Source of the DNA: Batillaria attramentaria
Taxonomy: Eukaryota; Mollusca; Gastropoda; Batillariidae
Assembly: GCA_018292915.2 (NCBI GenBank)
Contig: JACVVK020000036.1
Location: 395,001-459,000, forward strand
Length of the DNA: 64,000 bases
Direction of reading: 5' to 3'
In this document: piece after piece, positions 21,865 through 32,269 of the stretch
How the letters are laid out: each line of letters begins with the position of its first letter
Numbering within the stretch: the stretch's first letter is position 1
Notes under the pieces: model-generated
Database searches by the model: none
What the model was told of the DNA's origin: nothing
The model's input: only the letters and a program-made list of their open reading frames with translations
Position numbers and translations under genes: made by a program

Positions 21865-22260
21865 GTTGGTTCTTTCTCTTTAATCAGTCATGAGAACTTT
21901 TTATCTTTGTTTACTGATTTTTTTGCCATGGCCATACGTGTATAGCAGCAGTGGAAACACACGGTGCCACCGTTCACTCTGTTCAAGCTACTTTTGACGC
22001 GGAGTTGCACCGGAAGCACTCGCGTCCATTTTGTCAACACCACGTGCACCCACTGATCTGTTTTTAATTTTGCTGGGTTAGGACAGCTGGAGAGGCCGGT
22101 GAGATATGCACGGTTAGAAAAACAAGGAGGAGAAGAAGTAGCGCCACAGATCTGCACGTGCACACGGCTCGCTTCGACTGTGACGTCACCACTATCTTGT
22201 CTCAGCCACAATTATAACTGACGGAAAAGCGTCATTCATCTCCTGGTGTCCTTTTCTCCT
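21865..22260. other. unassigned stretch
   Basis: Nothing recognised. Several CACGTG-like boxes occur near 22042 and 22156, but no gene start can be tied to them. Confidence 0.35.
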
Positions 22261-22284
22261 TCCTTCCTTTGTCTTTTGGCAATA

Positions 22285-22645
22285 CATAATTATATCTAAT
22301 AATATATCATAATTATATCTATTCCTACATCACAATTATATCTAACAATATATCATAATTATATCTAATAATATGTCATAATTATATCTAATAATATGTC
22401 ATAATTATATCTAATAATATGTCATAATTATATCTAACAATATATCATAATTATATCTAACAATATATCATAATTATATCTAATAATATATCATAATTAT
22501 ATCTAATAATATATCATAATTATATCTAATAATATATCATAATTATATCTAATAATATGTCATAATTATATCTAATAATATATCATAATTATATCTAATA
22601 ATATGTCATAATTATATCTAATAGTATACCATTATTATATCTAAA
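22285..22645 (+). repeat. 23-bp AT-rich tandem satellite
   Basis: About 16 units of the 23-bp monomer AATTATATCTAATAATATAT+CAT, with T/G and T/C variants (ATATGTCAT, CAATATATCAT). There are no spacers between the units and no coding capacity. Confidence 0.95.
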
Positions 22646-22723
22646 CTGCTATGAAATTTCTTAACAACACGCGAAAGATGTACACCTCGGTAAACCGACG
22701 ATAATCAAACTAAGGTGACGTTT

Positions 22724-22981
22724 TTCCCGGTGTAGGATCCGGTCCGGTCCCCCCTCTGAAGTAGTCCCCCGGGGGACCAATTCGTGGCAAAAATTGCTCT
22801 ATAATGGTCCCCCCTTGCAAAGAAATAAACCTAAATTCATCCACGATGTTAGATGACATTTTTCTGAGTTGAAATTCGAGAATCCTGTATTTATTGTTGC
22901 TGTTTGGGTGAGCCTGGAGACGGTGTTTTGTTTGTTTATTTGTTGCTTTTTATGTGTATCAGACAACAGTTATATTCAGAG

Positions 22982-23035
<54 letters not shown>

Positions 23036-23162
23036 CTGATCTAGAAATGTTCCTGACACTTATAAGAAATTAAAAAGTAAATAAAACGCTACAACACTTT
23101 GCTTAGAGCAGTTTCGGGGGACTACTTCAGAGGGGGGACCGGACCGGATGCTACACCGGGAA
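22724..23162. mobile_element. TIR element with ~46-bp GC-rich inverted repeats
   Basis: Ends begin TTCCCGGTGTAG and run through GATCCGGTCCGGTCCCCCC and TCTGAAGTAGTCCCCCG. The right end is its near-perfect inverse; the visible difference is G versus C after GTAG. The 439-bp interior has no transposase and a (CA)n tract (22984-23032). It is a non-autonomous DNA-transposon-like element. The target duplication is unclear. Confidence 0.75.
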
Positions 23163-23169
23163 CTACTCA

Positions 23170-24430
23170 ATTGTTGACGTAGTGCTTTCGGTTGCAGTTC
23201 GGTCATTACTTCGCGTGTATCGCGCGACGGAGAATCTTTGGTTGCTTACGAGTCACGCTCGCAGTGCACTGATGGGAGACGGATCGACCTACTTTTGCGC
23301 AGTGATTTCCGACTATGGCAGAGGTGAGATGAGAGGCGAAATCGGCGCTTGCGGTTTGCCGCAGATGTGTTCGTGGGAAATGCATTGAATAAAGACTTCC
23401 GCATCTTTTTAAGTCAATACATCATTCTGAAAAATCGATCAAAATTGAATTTCGCAATTTTTCCGTGTGACCGACGAATCTCAGGATCAAACAGAGTGGA
23501 TTATGAAGAAAATATTATACATAATGCTTACCTTTCTCGCTTTTACCTTTCTTTGTTTTTCATCAGTTAACATGAATACTAGCAAAGTCTGGCTACTTTG
23601 AATCTTTCGAACATGAAGCGAAATAATAAAAGGAAAACCACATTGGGAAGATGGTGGTGGTGAGAGGGACCTAGATAGATAGACAGATTGATTCATTGAT
23701 GGATGGATTGATGGATTGATTGACAGAAAAAGTCCCGTATATGTGTTTCTGTGAAAATAATATGTACATTTCAAATTAACAGATGTCGCCTATTGCAACA
23801 GCCAACTAACCAAATTCTGATACCCAAACAAGACAAAATAATCTTGTATTCCGTATTTTTTATCCTATTTCTCTAAGTGAAAATACAGAAAAGCACGAAA
23901 CATTTTTCCCAATCGCGCTTCAAAGGTTCTATGCACTAAACCGAAGGTGAAATTGAAGTTCGCCAGTTTGACGAATATACATCAGCAAGGAAAGTGCCGC
24001 AGAGCCAGAAGTGTCGGTGGGAAGCCATGAAATATGCAGGCCGTGCATTTCGAGGTGAGAAAATGCCTGTAGGAATGTTTGCCCTCTTACCGTGCACTAC
24101 TTTCACAGCTAGACTAGATCGGATGAACGATGTATCACGGTAGAAGACGCCAGTGCACGCGCATTGCGGGTATCGGGTATAAGGGTGGTCAACCTTTTGT
24201 TTGTTTGTTTGTTTGTGATGTCAGTGTGTGTCAGTCAGAGTAGAGTCTATGAAGACAAACAGAATCTGAAATGTCATCATTAGCTTGCTGTACGTCCTAT
24301 GGCTTTTAGCCCTTAAGGACAAGTTGTTCCCGGCATGTGTCTTTGGCTGCTTGGCTGGGCGAGTGTCTTTAGGGTGTGCGAGGACTGTTTAGCTTTGCTT
24401 TGGGCACCGTCAGAGGTTCTCTGCTTGGGT
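23170..24430. other. unassigned stretch
   Basis: Includes a possible ATG-GCA-GAG followed by GTGAGA at 23314-23328, which could mimic a start and donor, but nothing else supports an exon. A (TTTG)n tract lies at 24198-24216. Confidence 0.35.
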
Positions 24431-24443
24431 CTCAGAATCTGAA

Positions 24444-24730
24444 ATAATGGAGTTCGCTCCTTCAAGTATTCTGCCCCTGCTCTGTGGAACGCCCTGCCGC
24501 CTTATTTGAAATCCAGCAGCTCCATCGAGTCTTTCAGAAGACCCGTCTTATCTCCACGTTCTGATGCACCCACTTTTCCCTCCCCCCCCCCCTCCCCCCC
24601 CCCCCCCCCCCCATTTTTCCCGTTTTACTTAAAAACTTATCCCTCCCACTCCCCCACGCGCTGCGAGTATGCTGTGCGTGGAGTTTTTCCAGCGCGCTAA
24701 AAGACGTCATCATCATCATCATCATCATGT
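24444..24730 (+). mobile_element. CAT-tailed LINE 3' end with partial RT C-terminus
   Basis: Reads R-S-F-K-Y-S-A-P-A-L-W-N-A-L-P-P-Y-L-K-S-S, the conserved C-terminal block of CR1/L2-type LINE ORFs. A C-rich 3'UTR and TTTTTCCAGCGCGCTAAAAG(ACGT)(CAT)n follow. It corresponds to 9058-9450 on the other strand. 5'-truncated. Confidence 0.78.
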
Positions 24731-24756
24731 TTCAGTCTTTCGAACTCTGTTTGTTT

Positions 24757-24937
24757 TAAGAAGAATAAGATAAGAATAAGAATAACTTTATTAATCCCCT
24801 CAGGGAAATTTATGGAGTACAGCTCTTGACACAAGAACAAAATCTCCATGTAAAAAACAAACAAACCCATCAACCATGCACCCATACGCACTCTTCACTC
24901 ATACACCCATCACATACACTCATGGCAGTAATACTAT
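24757..24937 (-). mobile_element. LINE 3' tail, AATAAAGT type
   Basis: On the minus strand the end reads AAATTTCCCTGAGGGGATTA then ATAAAGTTATTCTTATTC. This terminus is common to several animal LINE 3' ends and resembles the tail of SINE-3. It continues after the SINE-1 insertion, from 25133 to about 25200. Confidence 0.55.
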
Positions 24938-24949
24938 AAGTGATTAAGA

Positions 24950-25120
24950 GGGTGGGGTGGGTGTTTGGGGGTTTAACATCCTTTTCCACTACACAGGGTG
25001 ATATCAAAGACGGGGCAAGGATGAAAAAGCCAGCACAAATATTTGGCCCCAGCCGGGATCGAACTCACGACCCGAGCATTAGAAGTCCAACGCTGTACCA
25101 TTCGACCACCCCCGTTCCCC
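24950..25120 (-). mobile_element. SINE-1 with perfect 12-bp target-site duplication
   Basis: Minus-strand copy from the GGTGGGGTGGGTG tail to a head ending GTTCCCC. AAGTGATTAAGA occurs at 24938-24949 and 25121-25132. It interrupts the LINE-like sequence on either side. Confidence 0.93.
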
Positions 25121-25484
25121 AAGTGATTAAGAACAACATTTCTTAAGGACTGAATTTCATAATTAAGAACAGAACTGTAATTCAATAAACGCTTTGACTT
25201 GACTTGTTGAACAGCTTGGAGAAAACGTTTCAGGTGGACAGCTGTTTATGGGACTTCGCACTCCGTTTTCCAGATCTAGTAGTGTTTTCTTTTGACGGTG
25301 TTTTATTAGTAGTGGGACGTGGAACTCGGCATCTGCAGAGTTTGTGAGGTACCAAACGTGTGCTTGGGGCCTTGATTCCCACCATTACTTTGGCCCCACA
25401 GCCTTCTGGTGTCCAGATCAACAGTCGGTCATTGAACTGTCGATGTTTTGAACCACCCACCCAGCACTCGTGCCAGTCACGCAC

Positions 25485-25486
25485 GC

Positions 25487-25547
<61 letters not shown>

Positions 25548-25557
25548 CACACACACA
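25485..25557. repeat. (CA)n microsatellite
   Basis: A CA tract with one AAAC interruption. Confidence 0.97.
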
Positions 25558-25559
25558 TT

Positions 25560-26078
25560 CATTCTAATCTTGTTGAAACTGAAGCTCGGGCATCCTGGAG
25601 TTCATCATCTAATACCCCCAATAAAGTCTACAGTCATTTGGAAGCGCCAAAGGGCCTAAACGCCATAGATTCCATAAGCGCTTAGGCCCTTTATCCAGAA
25701 CACGCCAACAGTGCCACTCCAAGGCCATGCGCGATGTAAAAAAGCAGCATGTACGTTTACGACTTTGTATTCTGTACAAACAGAGATCGGTTTTATGGGA
25801 CGGGTCTGGGATGGGTCCATGACCATGAAGCCATTTTAACGGGCCATGGCTAGCGCTGTGGTAGAATTCTGGATCCGATTTGCTGCAATTGAATTCCGTG
25901 GCCGGTAGAACTGTTTCCTCCCTCGAGAGCGTGCATGCTCAATTGCTCAATTCAATTTGCTCGGTTACAGTTCGCTTCCGTCTCGGTCTTAAAAGCGTTG
26001 GTTATGTAGTCGGGGCAGTGTCCTGGGAATTAAGTAAGCGCTCCAGCGCTTGCAGCATGGATTTGTTGCATCCCTTAC
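25560..26078. other. unassigned stretch
   Basis: No repeat or exon was recognised. A short imperfect palindrome (GGGCCTAAACG … AGCGCTTAGGCCC) lies at 25653-25689. Confidence 0.35.
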
Positions 26079-26085
26079 ACTTTTC

Positions 26086-26142
26086 TGTTGTTGTTGTTGT
26101 TGTTGCTGTTGTTGTTGTGTTGTTGTTGCTGTTGTTGTTGTT
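26086..26142. repeat. (TTG)n microsatellite
   Basis: An interrupted TTG tract. Confidence 0.9.
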
Positions 26143-26219
26143 GCCGGATTGCAAAACGAGAAAGATATTGTTCTTTCGGTAGAGACTTCCCTATTAATTT
26201 AGCCTTTCTCTAGCATTAT

Positions 26220-26223
<4 letters not shown>

Positions 26224-26314
<91 letters not shown>

Positions 26315-26341
26315 GCACGTACGCACGCACGCACGCACGCA
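26224..26341. repeat. compound (TC)n(AC)n(GCAC)n microsatellite
   Basis: A CT tract, an AC tract and then a CGCA tract, the same order seen at 51655-51780. Confidence 0.97.
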
Positions 26342-26486
26342 TAAACTTACCCGTTTTTTTGCGCGCCCGTTTTCATTGTTTTCATATTAGCTTTATTCAC
26401 AGTGATTACGCTGCACTGTACTCTGAACAAAAACTACGCTGAAACGACTGTATTTATCAGACAGAAAATTCTTTCCAAACATTTTC

Positions 26487-26807
26487 TCACAGTTTTCCTA
26501 AAACCATTCCCTGCCAATAAATACCTAACCTAACACACAGGACTGATCTTAGCGTGCAATGCCGTCCGTGACGCACGCCAGGCAAACGTTTACGAATTCT
26601 ATTCTCTTTGCCGGATGTTGCTTCAGTTGTGTATGTGAGTGAATCTTGGCCCATGCTTCCACACAAATCAATCAGGTCGGTCTGCACTTTACTCGCAACT
26701 TCAAGCCTCTCCCCTTGCATTTGTTTCTCTTGCGCGGACCTGTTCATTCTAGCGCGGTACACATCCGGTAAAAACAATGACAGACCTTGTATACGGAGGA
26801 TTGGCAA
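26487..26807 (-). CDS. coding-like open frame, unsupported
   Basis: The minus frame is 106 codons and its middle part has a composition unlike the microsatellite artefacts (charged and polar: A-R-M-N-R-S-A-Q-E-K, L-E-V-A-S-K-V-Q-T-D-L-I-D-L). An internal ATG at about 26750 has an acceptable context. There is no consensus donor downstream in frame, no recognised domain and no repeat match. It could be an exon piece, a LINE ORF1 scrap or chance. Confidence 0.12.
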   Translation of the reverse strand: MPILRIQGLSLFLPDVYRARMNRSAQEKQMQGERLEVASKVQTDLIDLCGSMGQDSLTYTTEATSGKENRIRKRLPGVRHGRHCTLRSVLCVRLGIYWQGMVLGKL

Positions 26808-27053
26808 GAGGGGAGGGGGTTGCAGGCCGGGAGCCCAATTAACGCAAGTGAGGTCTGGTCGTGTGCTTGACGTAAGAATGGTTCATCTGGATGAGGTGCT
26901 GTGCACATCTGGCAATAGGGTTTTGTTCGAGATTTGTTTGTTCTCTGTTGTCCTTCGTCCTTTCTTTCTGTCTGCCTTTCTTTCTTTTCTGGTCCCTCCC
27001 CCTCTCCCCTCTTTTTCCGGTCTCTGTGAGTGTGTGGAAGAGAGAGAGAGAGA

Positions 27054-27213
27054 GGGTGGGTGTTTGGGAGTTTAACGTCCTTTTCCATCACGTAAGAGTG
27101 ATATCAAAGACGGGGCAGGAGAAAAAGGCCAGTACAAATATTTGGCCCCAGCCGGGATTCGAACTCACGACCAGAGCATTGAGAGCTTCTATCGCTCTAC
27201 CATTCGGCTATCG
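27054..27213 (-). mobile_element. SINE-1, minus strand, head damaged
   Basis: From GGGTGGGTGTTTGGGAGTTT to CTACCATTCGGCTATC. The last ~10 bases of the head are replaced by a GA-rich tract. It is flanked on both sides by GA-rich sequence, so target duplications cannot be scored. Confidence 0.85.
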
Positions 27214-27235
27214 AGACAGAGAGACAGAGACAGAG

Positions 27236-27237
<2 letters not shown>

Positions 27238-27312
<75 letters not shown>
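27238..27312. repeat. (GT)n microsatellite
   Basis: A pure GT tract. Confidence 0.98.
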
Positions 27313-27315
<3 letters not shown>

Positions 27316-27495
27316 GGTTTCCCCTTCTATGCTTGAATTTAGATCTGCATCCAGTTGAGTAGCGATTACGATTCCCGCCACTGATCAGCTGGAATCCGGC
27401 TTAAGGCGGCGTCCGGGTATTTGGTACGATTGGTGGGGTTGGGAATGGTGGGACGGAGTGGGGAGGAGGCGGTCTTAAGGATTTGAGTTTTGTCA

Positions 27496-27500
<5 letters not shown>

Positions 27501-27572
<72 letters not shown>
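27501..27572. repeat. (CA)n microsatellite
   Basis: A pure CA tract. Confidence 0.98.
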
Positions 27573-27577
<5 letters not shown>

Positions 27578-27614
27578 AATAAATGGATCGATCAACGTAA
27601 ACAATTGTGCTGGG

Positions 27615-27646
27615 GGAGAGAGAGAGAGACAGACAGACAGAGACAG

Positions 27647-27685
<39 letters not shown>
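27615..27685. repeat. (GA)n/(GACA)n microsatellite
   Basis: GA and GACAGA units. Confidence 0.95.
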
Positions 27686-27689
<4 letters not shown>

Positions 27690-27954
27690 TTCCGCTACGT
27701 CCATCACAGTTTTATGTTGGCAATTAAGTGCGCCCGTCAAATTACCAAGATGCGTAATGTCAGACTGCAGCTTGTTGCAAATGCATCCGCCAAATGCTGC
27801 ATCGGTGATGAGTTTCCCAGGGATCGCGTGCCGCAAGTAAACCAAGCCGCGATTGGCTCCAGCAGTCAATGTGACATTAAAGGCACGAGTTCTAACACCC
27901 AACATTGTCAGATTTTACAAATAAAGTCCCGGTCGTCAATGCCGTGCACCGCCT

Positions 27955-28235
27955 GCAGGGTGAAGGACACAAATACACAGGGCCTCAAAATGCCTATATA
28001 TTCCCTATTAGCCTCAGGCATCATAGTCACCCCTAAAAATGCTTCAATCTAGAAACAATTACTACCATGAACAGACCATTCAAAGGCACACACCTGACGG
28101 TGGGTTAAAATTTGAATGTCTCCTTTCCGCTCAGGTCTCACTGGAGCAATGCACGTCTGCTTTCTCTTTAGACCAGAGAGCCAGTTCACATAAATCCGCT
28201 TGCCTCACTTGTGTCCCACCTCTGTGCAAAAAGTT
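27955..28235 (-). mobile_element. Rep-A copy 3
   Basis: The minus strand carries GGGACACAAGTGAGGCAAGC, CATTGCTCCAGTGAGACCTG, GGAGACATTCAAATTTTAA, ATTCAAAGGCAC-type and AATAGGGAATATATAGGCAT blocks, in the order seen at 3844-4226. It shows no LINE insertion at the site occupied in copy 1. Confidence 0.6.
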
Positions 28236-28308
28236 AATACATAATACATAGTTTTATGGAGCGCTGTTCTATACCAAGCACTCGCTGCGCTTAAAGCGCG
28301 CGCGCGCG

Positions 28309-28383
<75 letters not shown>

Positions 28384-28447
28384 TCTGTTTGCACAAACGA
28401 CTCATGGTACACATGGTAGGCAAGCTTTCGAGCTGTAGTCCGACCAC

Positions 28448-28528
<81 letters not shown>

Positions 28529-28800
28529 CGCGCGCGCAAAGAGTGTTTCGTAGAAAACAGATAGGCGCTATATAAACTGTATTCATTATTTTTTTTATTA
28601 TTATTTACACACAAACAGAATCGACAGAAGTTAACTATGAAAAGATTGACGGAAGAGAAAAGCCTTCAAATGGGATTTACACAGGGGCAGTGAGGGCTGA
28701 AGGCGAAGTTCAAGTGGCAAAGTGTTCCAGACAGTCGGGGCCAGGAAGGTGTACGAGCGTTCTCAGTCAGTTTTTATGTTACGCTTCGGAATTTTGAGAA
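28236..28800 (-). mobile_element. ATT-tailed LINE 3' end, copy 2, rearranged
   Basis: The end at 28236-28312 (AGTTTTATGGAGCGCTGTTC, CTCGCTGCGCTTAAAGC) precedes a CA tract. Decayed RT C-terminal coding lies at 28630-28800 (minus strand, GGAAGAGAAAAGCC and CCAGACAGTCGGGGCCAGGA). Between them, 28441-28600 holds a GT tract, a GC alternation, and on the plus strand GGCGCTATATAAACTGTATT plus an ATT tail, i.e. a second 3' end in the opposite orientation. Confidence 0.65.
28299..28536. repeat. mirror pair of (GC)n(CA)n and (GT)n(GC)n tracts
   Basis: A GC alternation plus CA tract (28299-28380) and a GT tract plus GC alternation (28451-28537) are arranged as inverted repeats around a 70-base spacer, so a very long hairpin is possible. 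Confidence 0.9.
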
Positions 28801-29025
28801 GAATGCAATAAACTGCTGGTCCGCGTGGAATTGAAATGAGAGGGCCCGAAGCTCTGCCGGCTATCGACTGACAGCACCAATACCATGGAGTGCTGGCTTT
28901 CGCATCGAGCCTTCTCCTGGCTCAGTGCCAGACCGGGTGAAGTTGTAACCGTGCATGGGTCTCACAGGTGGTGATCACTCTTCCCATACAGGCTCAGTTC
29001 TCTCCCTTGCAGTGTCCACTTACGT

Positions 29026-29349
29026 TGTAGAGATCGCGAAAAGCCGCTTCATGCGCTGCATTTCGATGGAAATTTCTAGACCATCCCAGAACATGCTGGT
29101 ACAGTAATGTCAGTAGATTACGTCACCTTGGAAAGATTTCGGACTTGCCAGTAAGTTGAGAAATGTTGTAGATCTGACCTGTTTAGTATGTAAAGCAGCC
29201 CTGCACAGCGTTCTGGGTTCTTCTTCTTTCATGAATTTGTTCTCACGCATTTGTTCTGTTAATAAAGTATTGGAGTTGTATCCTGTTGTATCCCGTGCCT
29301 TCTCTGCGAGTGCACCAAGAGAGCGACATAGCAGGAGTAAAATACAACA
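29026..29349 (+). mobile_element. possible solo LTR
   Basis: A 324-bp segment begins TGTAGAG and ends TACAACA. It contains AATAAA at 29261, and similar octamers flank it: ACTTACGT (29018-29025) and ACTTACCT (29350-29357). Most LTR elements duplicate 4-6 bp, so the 8-bp flank is atypical. No primer-binding site, partner LTR or pol remnant was seen nearby. Tentative. Confidence 0.3.
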
Positions 29350-29481
29350 ACTTACCTATTCGCTTCCTTTGAGTCTACTACTTTTCAGTGCTGCAACCAG
29401 TACTTGGTAATTTTGTTGGTAGTAAGATGTTAGGCACCGCAAAAAACAAAAACAAAAAAAAACTCAGAACGATCTATGATC

Positions 29482-29861
29482 GGGGCGGTCGGTGGTCTAG
29501 TGGTTAAGAGACTTGTCACCAATGCGAGAGGTCAGGGGTTCGAGTCCCACTCGGGGCACTGAATTTTTCCTTCCCGTATGTGGCACCGTTCATTCGGGCC
29601 GATCGTCGGGGGTTCTCTCCGGGTACTCCGGCTTCCTCCCCCTCTGCTTTGGAAATGTTCAGCCCACAAAATTTCAAAAATAAATGCAATTCTAAAATCC
29701 GAAATTTAAATAGCTGAGCTGACCCTTCGCACCACGTGATTGTAATGTGTTTATGTCCAGTGTGTGAGAGAATGCGTGTGATTCACGTGAGCGTGCGTGT
29801 TGGGTTCAGTTCGCGGCGCTTTGAGCCGATTCAAGAAATTGGGTAAAGCGCCTATACAATG

Positions 29862-29902
<41 letters not shown>
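29482..29902 (+). mobile_element. SINE-2, complete
   Basis: tRNA-like head GGGGCGGTCGGTGGTCTAGT with box B GGGGTTCGAGTCCC, then CTCCGGGTACTCCGGCTTCC, AATGTTCAGCCCAC, AATGCAATTCTAAAAT, CACGTGATTGTAATGTG, GTGATTCACGTGAGCGTGCG and GCGCTTTGAGCCG … AAAGCGCCTATACAATGCTC with an (ATT)n tail. It is the reference copy for the window, about 420 bp. The head resembles Glu/Gly tRNA but the source isoacceptor is not certain. Confidence 0.92.
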
Positions 29903-29909
29903 GAGCTTA

Positions 29910-30118
29910 GATAAATGTGAACTTATGTCAAAAGGTGTGTTTGTAACAACCGACAGATATTTTCTTCGCAGGACAGACTTTCGCTTGAACAATTCTTTTG
30001 TTAAGTGATGAGCTGAATACACAATTTTTCTTGATATGATACCTTAATGAAAATTATCAGTGAGTCACCCAAACGCACGGACAGCAAATAAATTTCACTC
30101 GTTTACAGTCCGGCAGTC
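29910..30118. other. unassigned stretch
   Basis: Nothing recognised. Confidence 0.4.
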
Positions 30119-30119
30119 C

Positions 30120-30275
30120 CAAACCACACGGACCTCCATAGCATCATCTTACCATCATCCTCATCTCCACCATCATCCATAATAAAAATTGCCCCAGCTT
30201 TCGAGCTCTCCGTGGATTCCACCCATGACCTGGGAGGAACACCACTGGAGCTGGCAAGAAGAGTTGGGGCAGCAA
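30120..30275 (-). mobile_element. Rep-E copy 2
   Basis: The minus strand reads TGCCAGCTCCAGTGGTGTTC, ATGGGTGGAATCCACGGAGA, AGCTGGGGCAAT and GTAAGATGATGCTATGGAGG, as at 13058-13190. Confidence 0.6.
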
Positions 30276-30289
30276 AAAAAAAAAAAAAT

Positions 30290-31260
30290 CACTCGTTTGT
30301 CCCTGGCTTACAGACTCAGTATGTCCTGCGGCTCAGCTTGCTCACTCTACACTTTGATTGTGGTGATTAATTGAGATTTTTCTTTACTGTTTCATGGGAA
30401 TGTCATCTGTTAATTCGGGGAACACCATTCAAAAGAATTTTTCAAGCAAAAGTCTATCCTCTCAACAAAATATCTGATGGTTGATCACCTTTTGTCACAA
30501 GCCGAAGAAGCGGCTGAAGTTAAGTTCCGGGCGTAACCTCCCTTCTCCAAAGGAATTTGATGGGATTTTCCTAGTACATCAATTCGAGTCAAATTTACGA
30601 GCAGACTCTTTTACGGTGTTGTCTCTCGTTCGTCTGCGAGTACACACTCACTCACGCACAATATCAAATGTGCAAGTGAAAGATCCATTCCATACGGGAT
30701 TGGCCGCGGAATGGAAACCAATCACACACAATGCAGGAAAACGCGTGGCGCAGTACCATAATATATCGACCGGGGGTACCGACCCCAATTTTCCAGCGAT
30801 GGGATAATAAAGATGGTAAATAAGAGCCCGAACCCGAAAGTCCCCTGCCCGCTGTATGATAAGACTGGTTAAAAAGAACGAACCACTGCACACCATGGGC
30901 TTTCAAGAGACAAATAAATAAAGAAATAAAATGCACGAACGCATACCCTCGGAATATGTGCCTTTAAAGACTCGACATTATGATGACGGTTATCAGCGAC
31001 CCCGACCAAGCGGCTGTCATTAAGCGGGTCAGAGGTCATGGAGCGTGTTAGTTGCGTCATAGCCGTCCGTCATAGTTTGATTACTCGCGCTAATGACGTC
31101 GAGAATCATTGTGAACACGCCATGGTTCGGTCTGCACATCTGTGATCAGTTCAGCTGAAAGTGATCATTTATTTTTTTTTATAATTGTTCGTGGATCATA
31201 CTTATTCTGATCCAATCGGAGTTTTTGTAATGTAGACAGTATTTCATAAAATGCTTTGTT
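30290..31260. other. unassigned stretch
   Basis: No repeat family or exon was recognised. Overlapping open frames at 30481-30936 on both strands lack splice support. Confidence 0.35.
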
Positions 31261-31267
31261 ATTTCGG

Positions 31268-31350
31268 CTCACGGGCCGTTCTGAGCTATTATGCCGACGT
31301 CTATCATCACACCACTTAGACATAATTACGCACGAATACATGCGCGGACA
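31268..31350 (+). mobile_element. Rep-C fragment
   Basis: CGTTCTGAGCTATTATGCC and ATCATCACACCACTTAGACA match the first ~55 bases of Rep-C. The remainder is absent. SINE-2 starts about 20 bases later. Confidence 0.5.
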
Positions 31351-31370
31351 GGCGTGCGATCAGCGAAATG

Positions 31371-31759
31371 GGGGGCGGTCGGTGGTCTAGGCTCGAGTCC
31401 GACACGGGGCGAAGAATTTTCTCTTTCTCGTATCAGCGTGGTCCCGTTCATTCGGGGCGAATTTTGGGGGTTCTATCCGGGTACTCCTGCTCCCCCTCCC
31501 GCCCCAAGCCCCTCCTCCATCCTGCTTCGGAAATATTCAGCCCTCAAAATTTAAAAAAAAAATGCAATTCTAAAACTCCCAAGATTAAATTGCTGAGCTG
31601 GCCCTTCGCACCTACGTGGTTGTAATGTGTTCATGTCCAGTGTGTGTGAAAATGCGTGTGATTCACGTGAGCGTGCTAGTTGTGTTTAGCTCGCAGCGTT
31701 TTGAGTGCCTACATTAATGCGATTATTATTATTATCATCATCATCATTATTATTATTAA
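31371..31759 (+). mobile_element. SINE-2 with internal head deletion
   Basis: GGGGGGCGGTCGGTGGTCTA is joined directly to GGCTCGAGTCCGACACGGGG, so about 30 bases between box A and box B are missing. The rest follows the full copy to an ATT/ATC tail. Confidence 0.88.
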
Positions 31760-31790
31760 TGCTGCATCCATGAAACTTCATGGCTTTATT

Positions 31791-31902
31791 CCCGGCCGGG
31801 GCCAGATATTTGTGCTGGCTTTTTCCTCGTTGCCCCGTCTTTGATATCACCCGTATGTGGTGGAAAAGGACGTTAAACCCCCAAACACCCACCCACCCAC
31901 CC
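31791..31902 (+). mobile_element. SINE-1, 5'-truncated, with target-site duplication
   Basis: Begins at CCCGGCCGGGGCCAGATATT (just after box B) and is complete to the CACCC tail. The flanks TCATGGCTTTATT (31778-31790) and TCATGACTTTGTT (31903-31915) match at 11 of 13 bases, so truncation occurred at insertion. Confidence 0.88.
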
Positions 31903-31919
31903 TCATGACTTTGTTACTA

Positions 31920-32268
31920 AGAGTTTTCGGGAAGTGGTGACCAAAACTCGTGTAATTTGATGGTAAAGTAAATAAACAATGAAAAAAAAAAAACATTGTA
32001 TAATGAGACTGGCAAAAGAGGATTCATTTCTCACGCGTAATTATATTTGACAGTTTACTGACGACGCGTGTAGCGATGCCGGAAACAGCGTCAGACGTGT
32101 CCTGTCTACTGCACCAACCAGCTCTGGTCTGGAGGAATGTTTGCCAAGTTTCTGCTTCAACCGTGACCCTACAAATAACGTTAAACGAAACCGCACGCAG
32201 TGGTCCAATTAATTGCCAATTAGGCTCAGATTCCAAAATGCGGTAAAATAGGCGTGTCACTAGTCCAT
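31920..32268. other. unassigned stretch
   Basis: Nothing recognised. Confidence 0.4.
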
Positions 32269-32269
32269 C

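Noticed and set aside
21289..21945. 218-codon frame
   Set aside because: Built from T, C and A homopolymer blocks of the minisatellite.
22285..22645. CRISPR-like regular array
   Set aside because: Units of 23 bp are contiguous with no variable spacers, and the genome is clearly eukaryotic. The same applies to 61785-62085.
23314..23330. ATG-GCA-GAG plus GTGAGA as a minimal first exon
   Set aside because: Three codons before a donor-like site are expected by chance; no TATA or other support was seen.
27576..27905. 109-codon minus frame next to a GA tract
   Set aside because: Partly protein-like in composition, but it ends in the microsatellite and has no start, splice or domain support.
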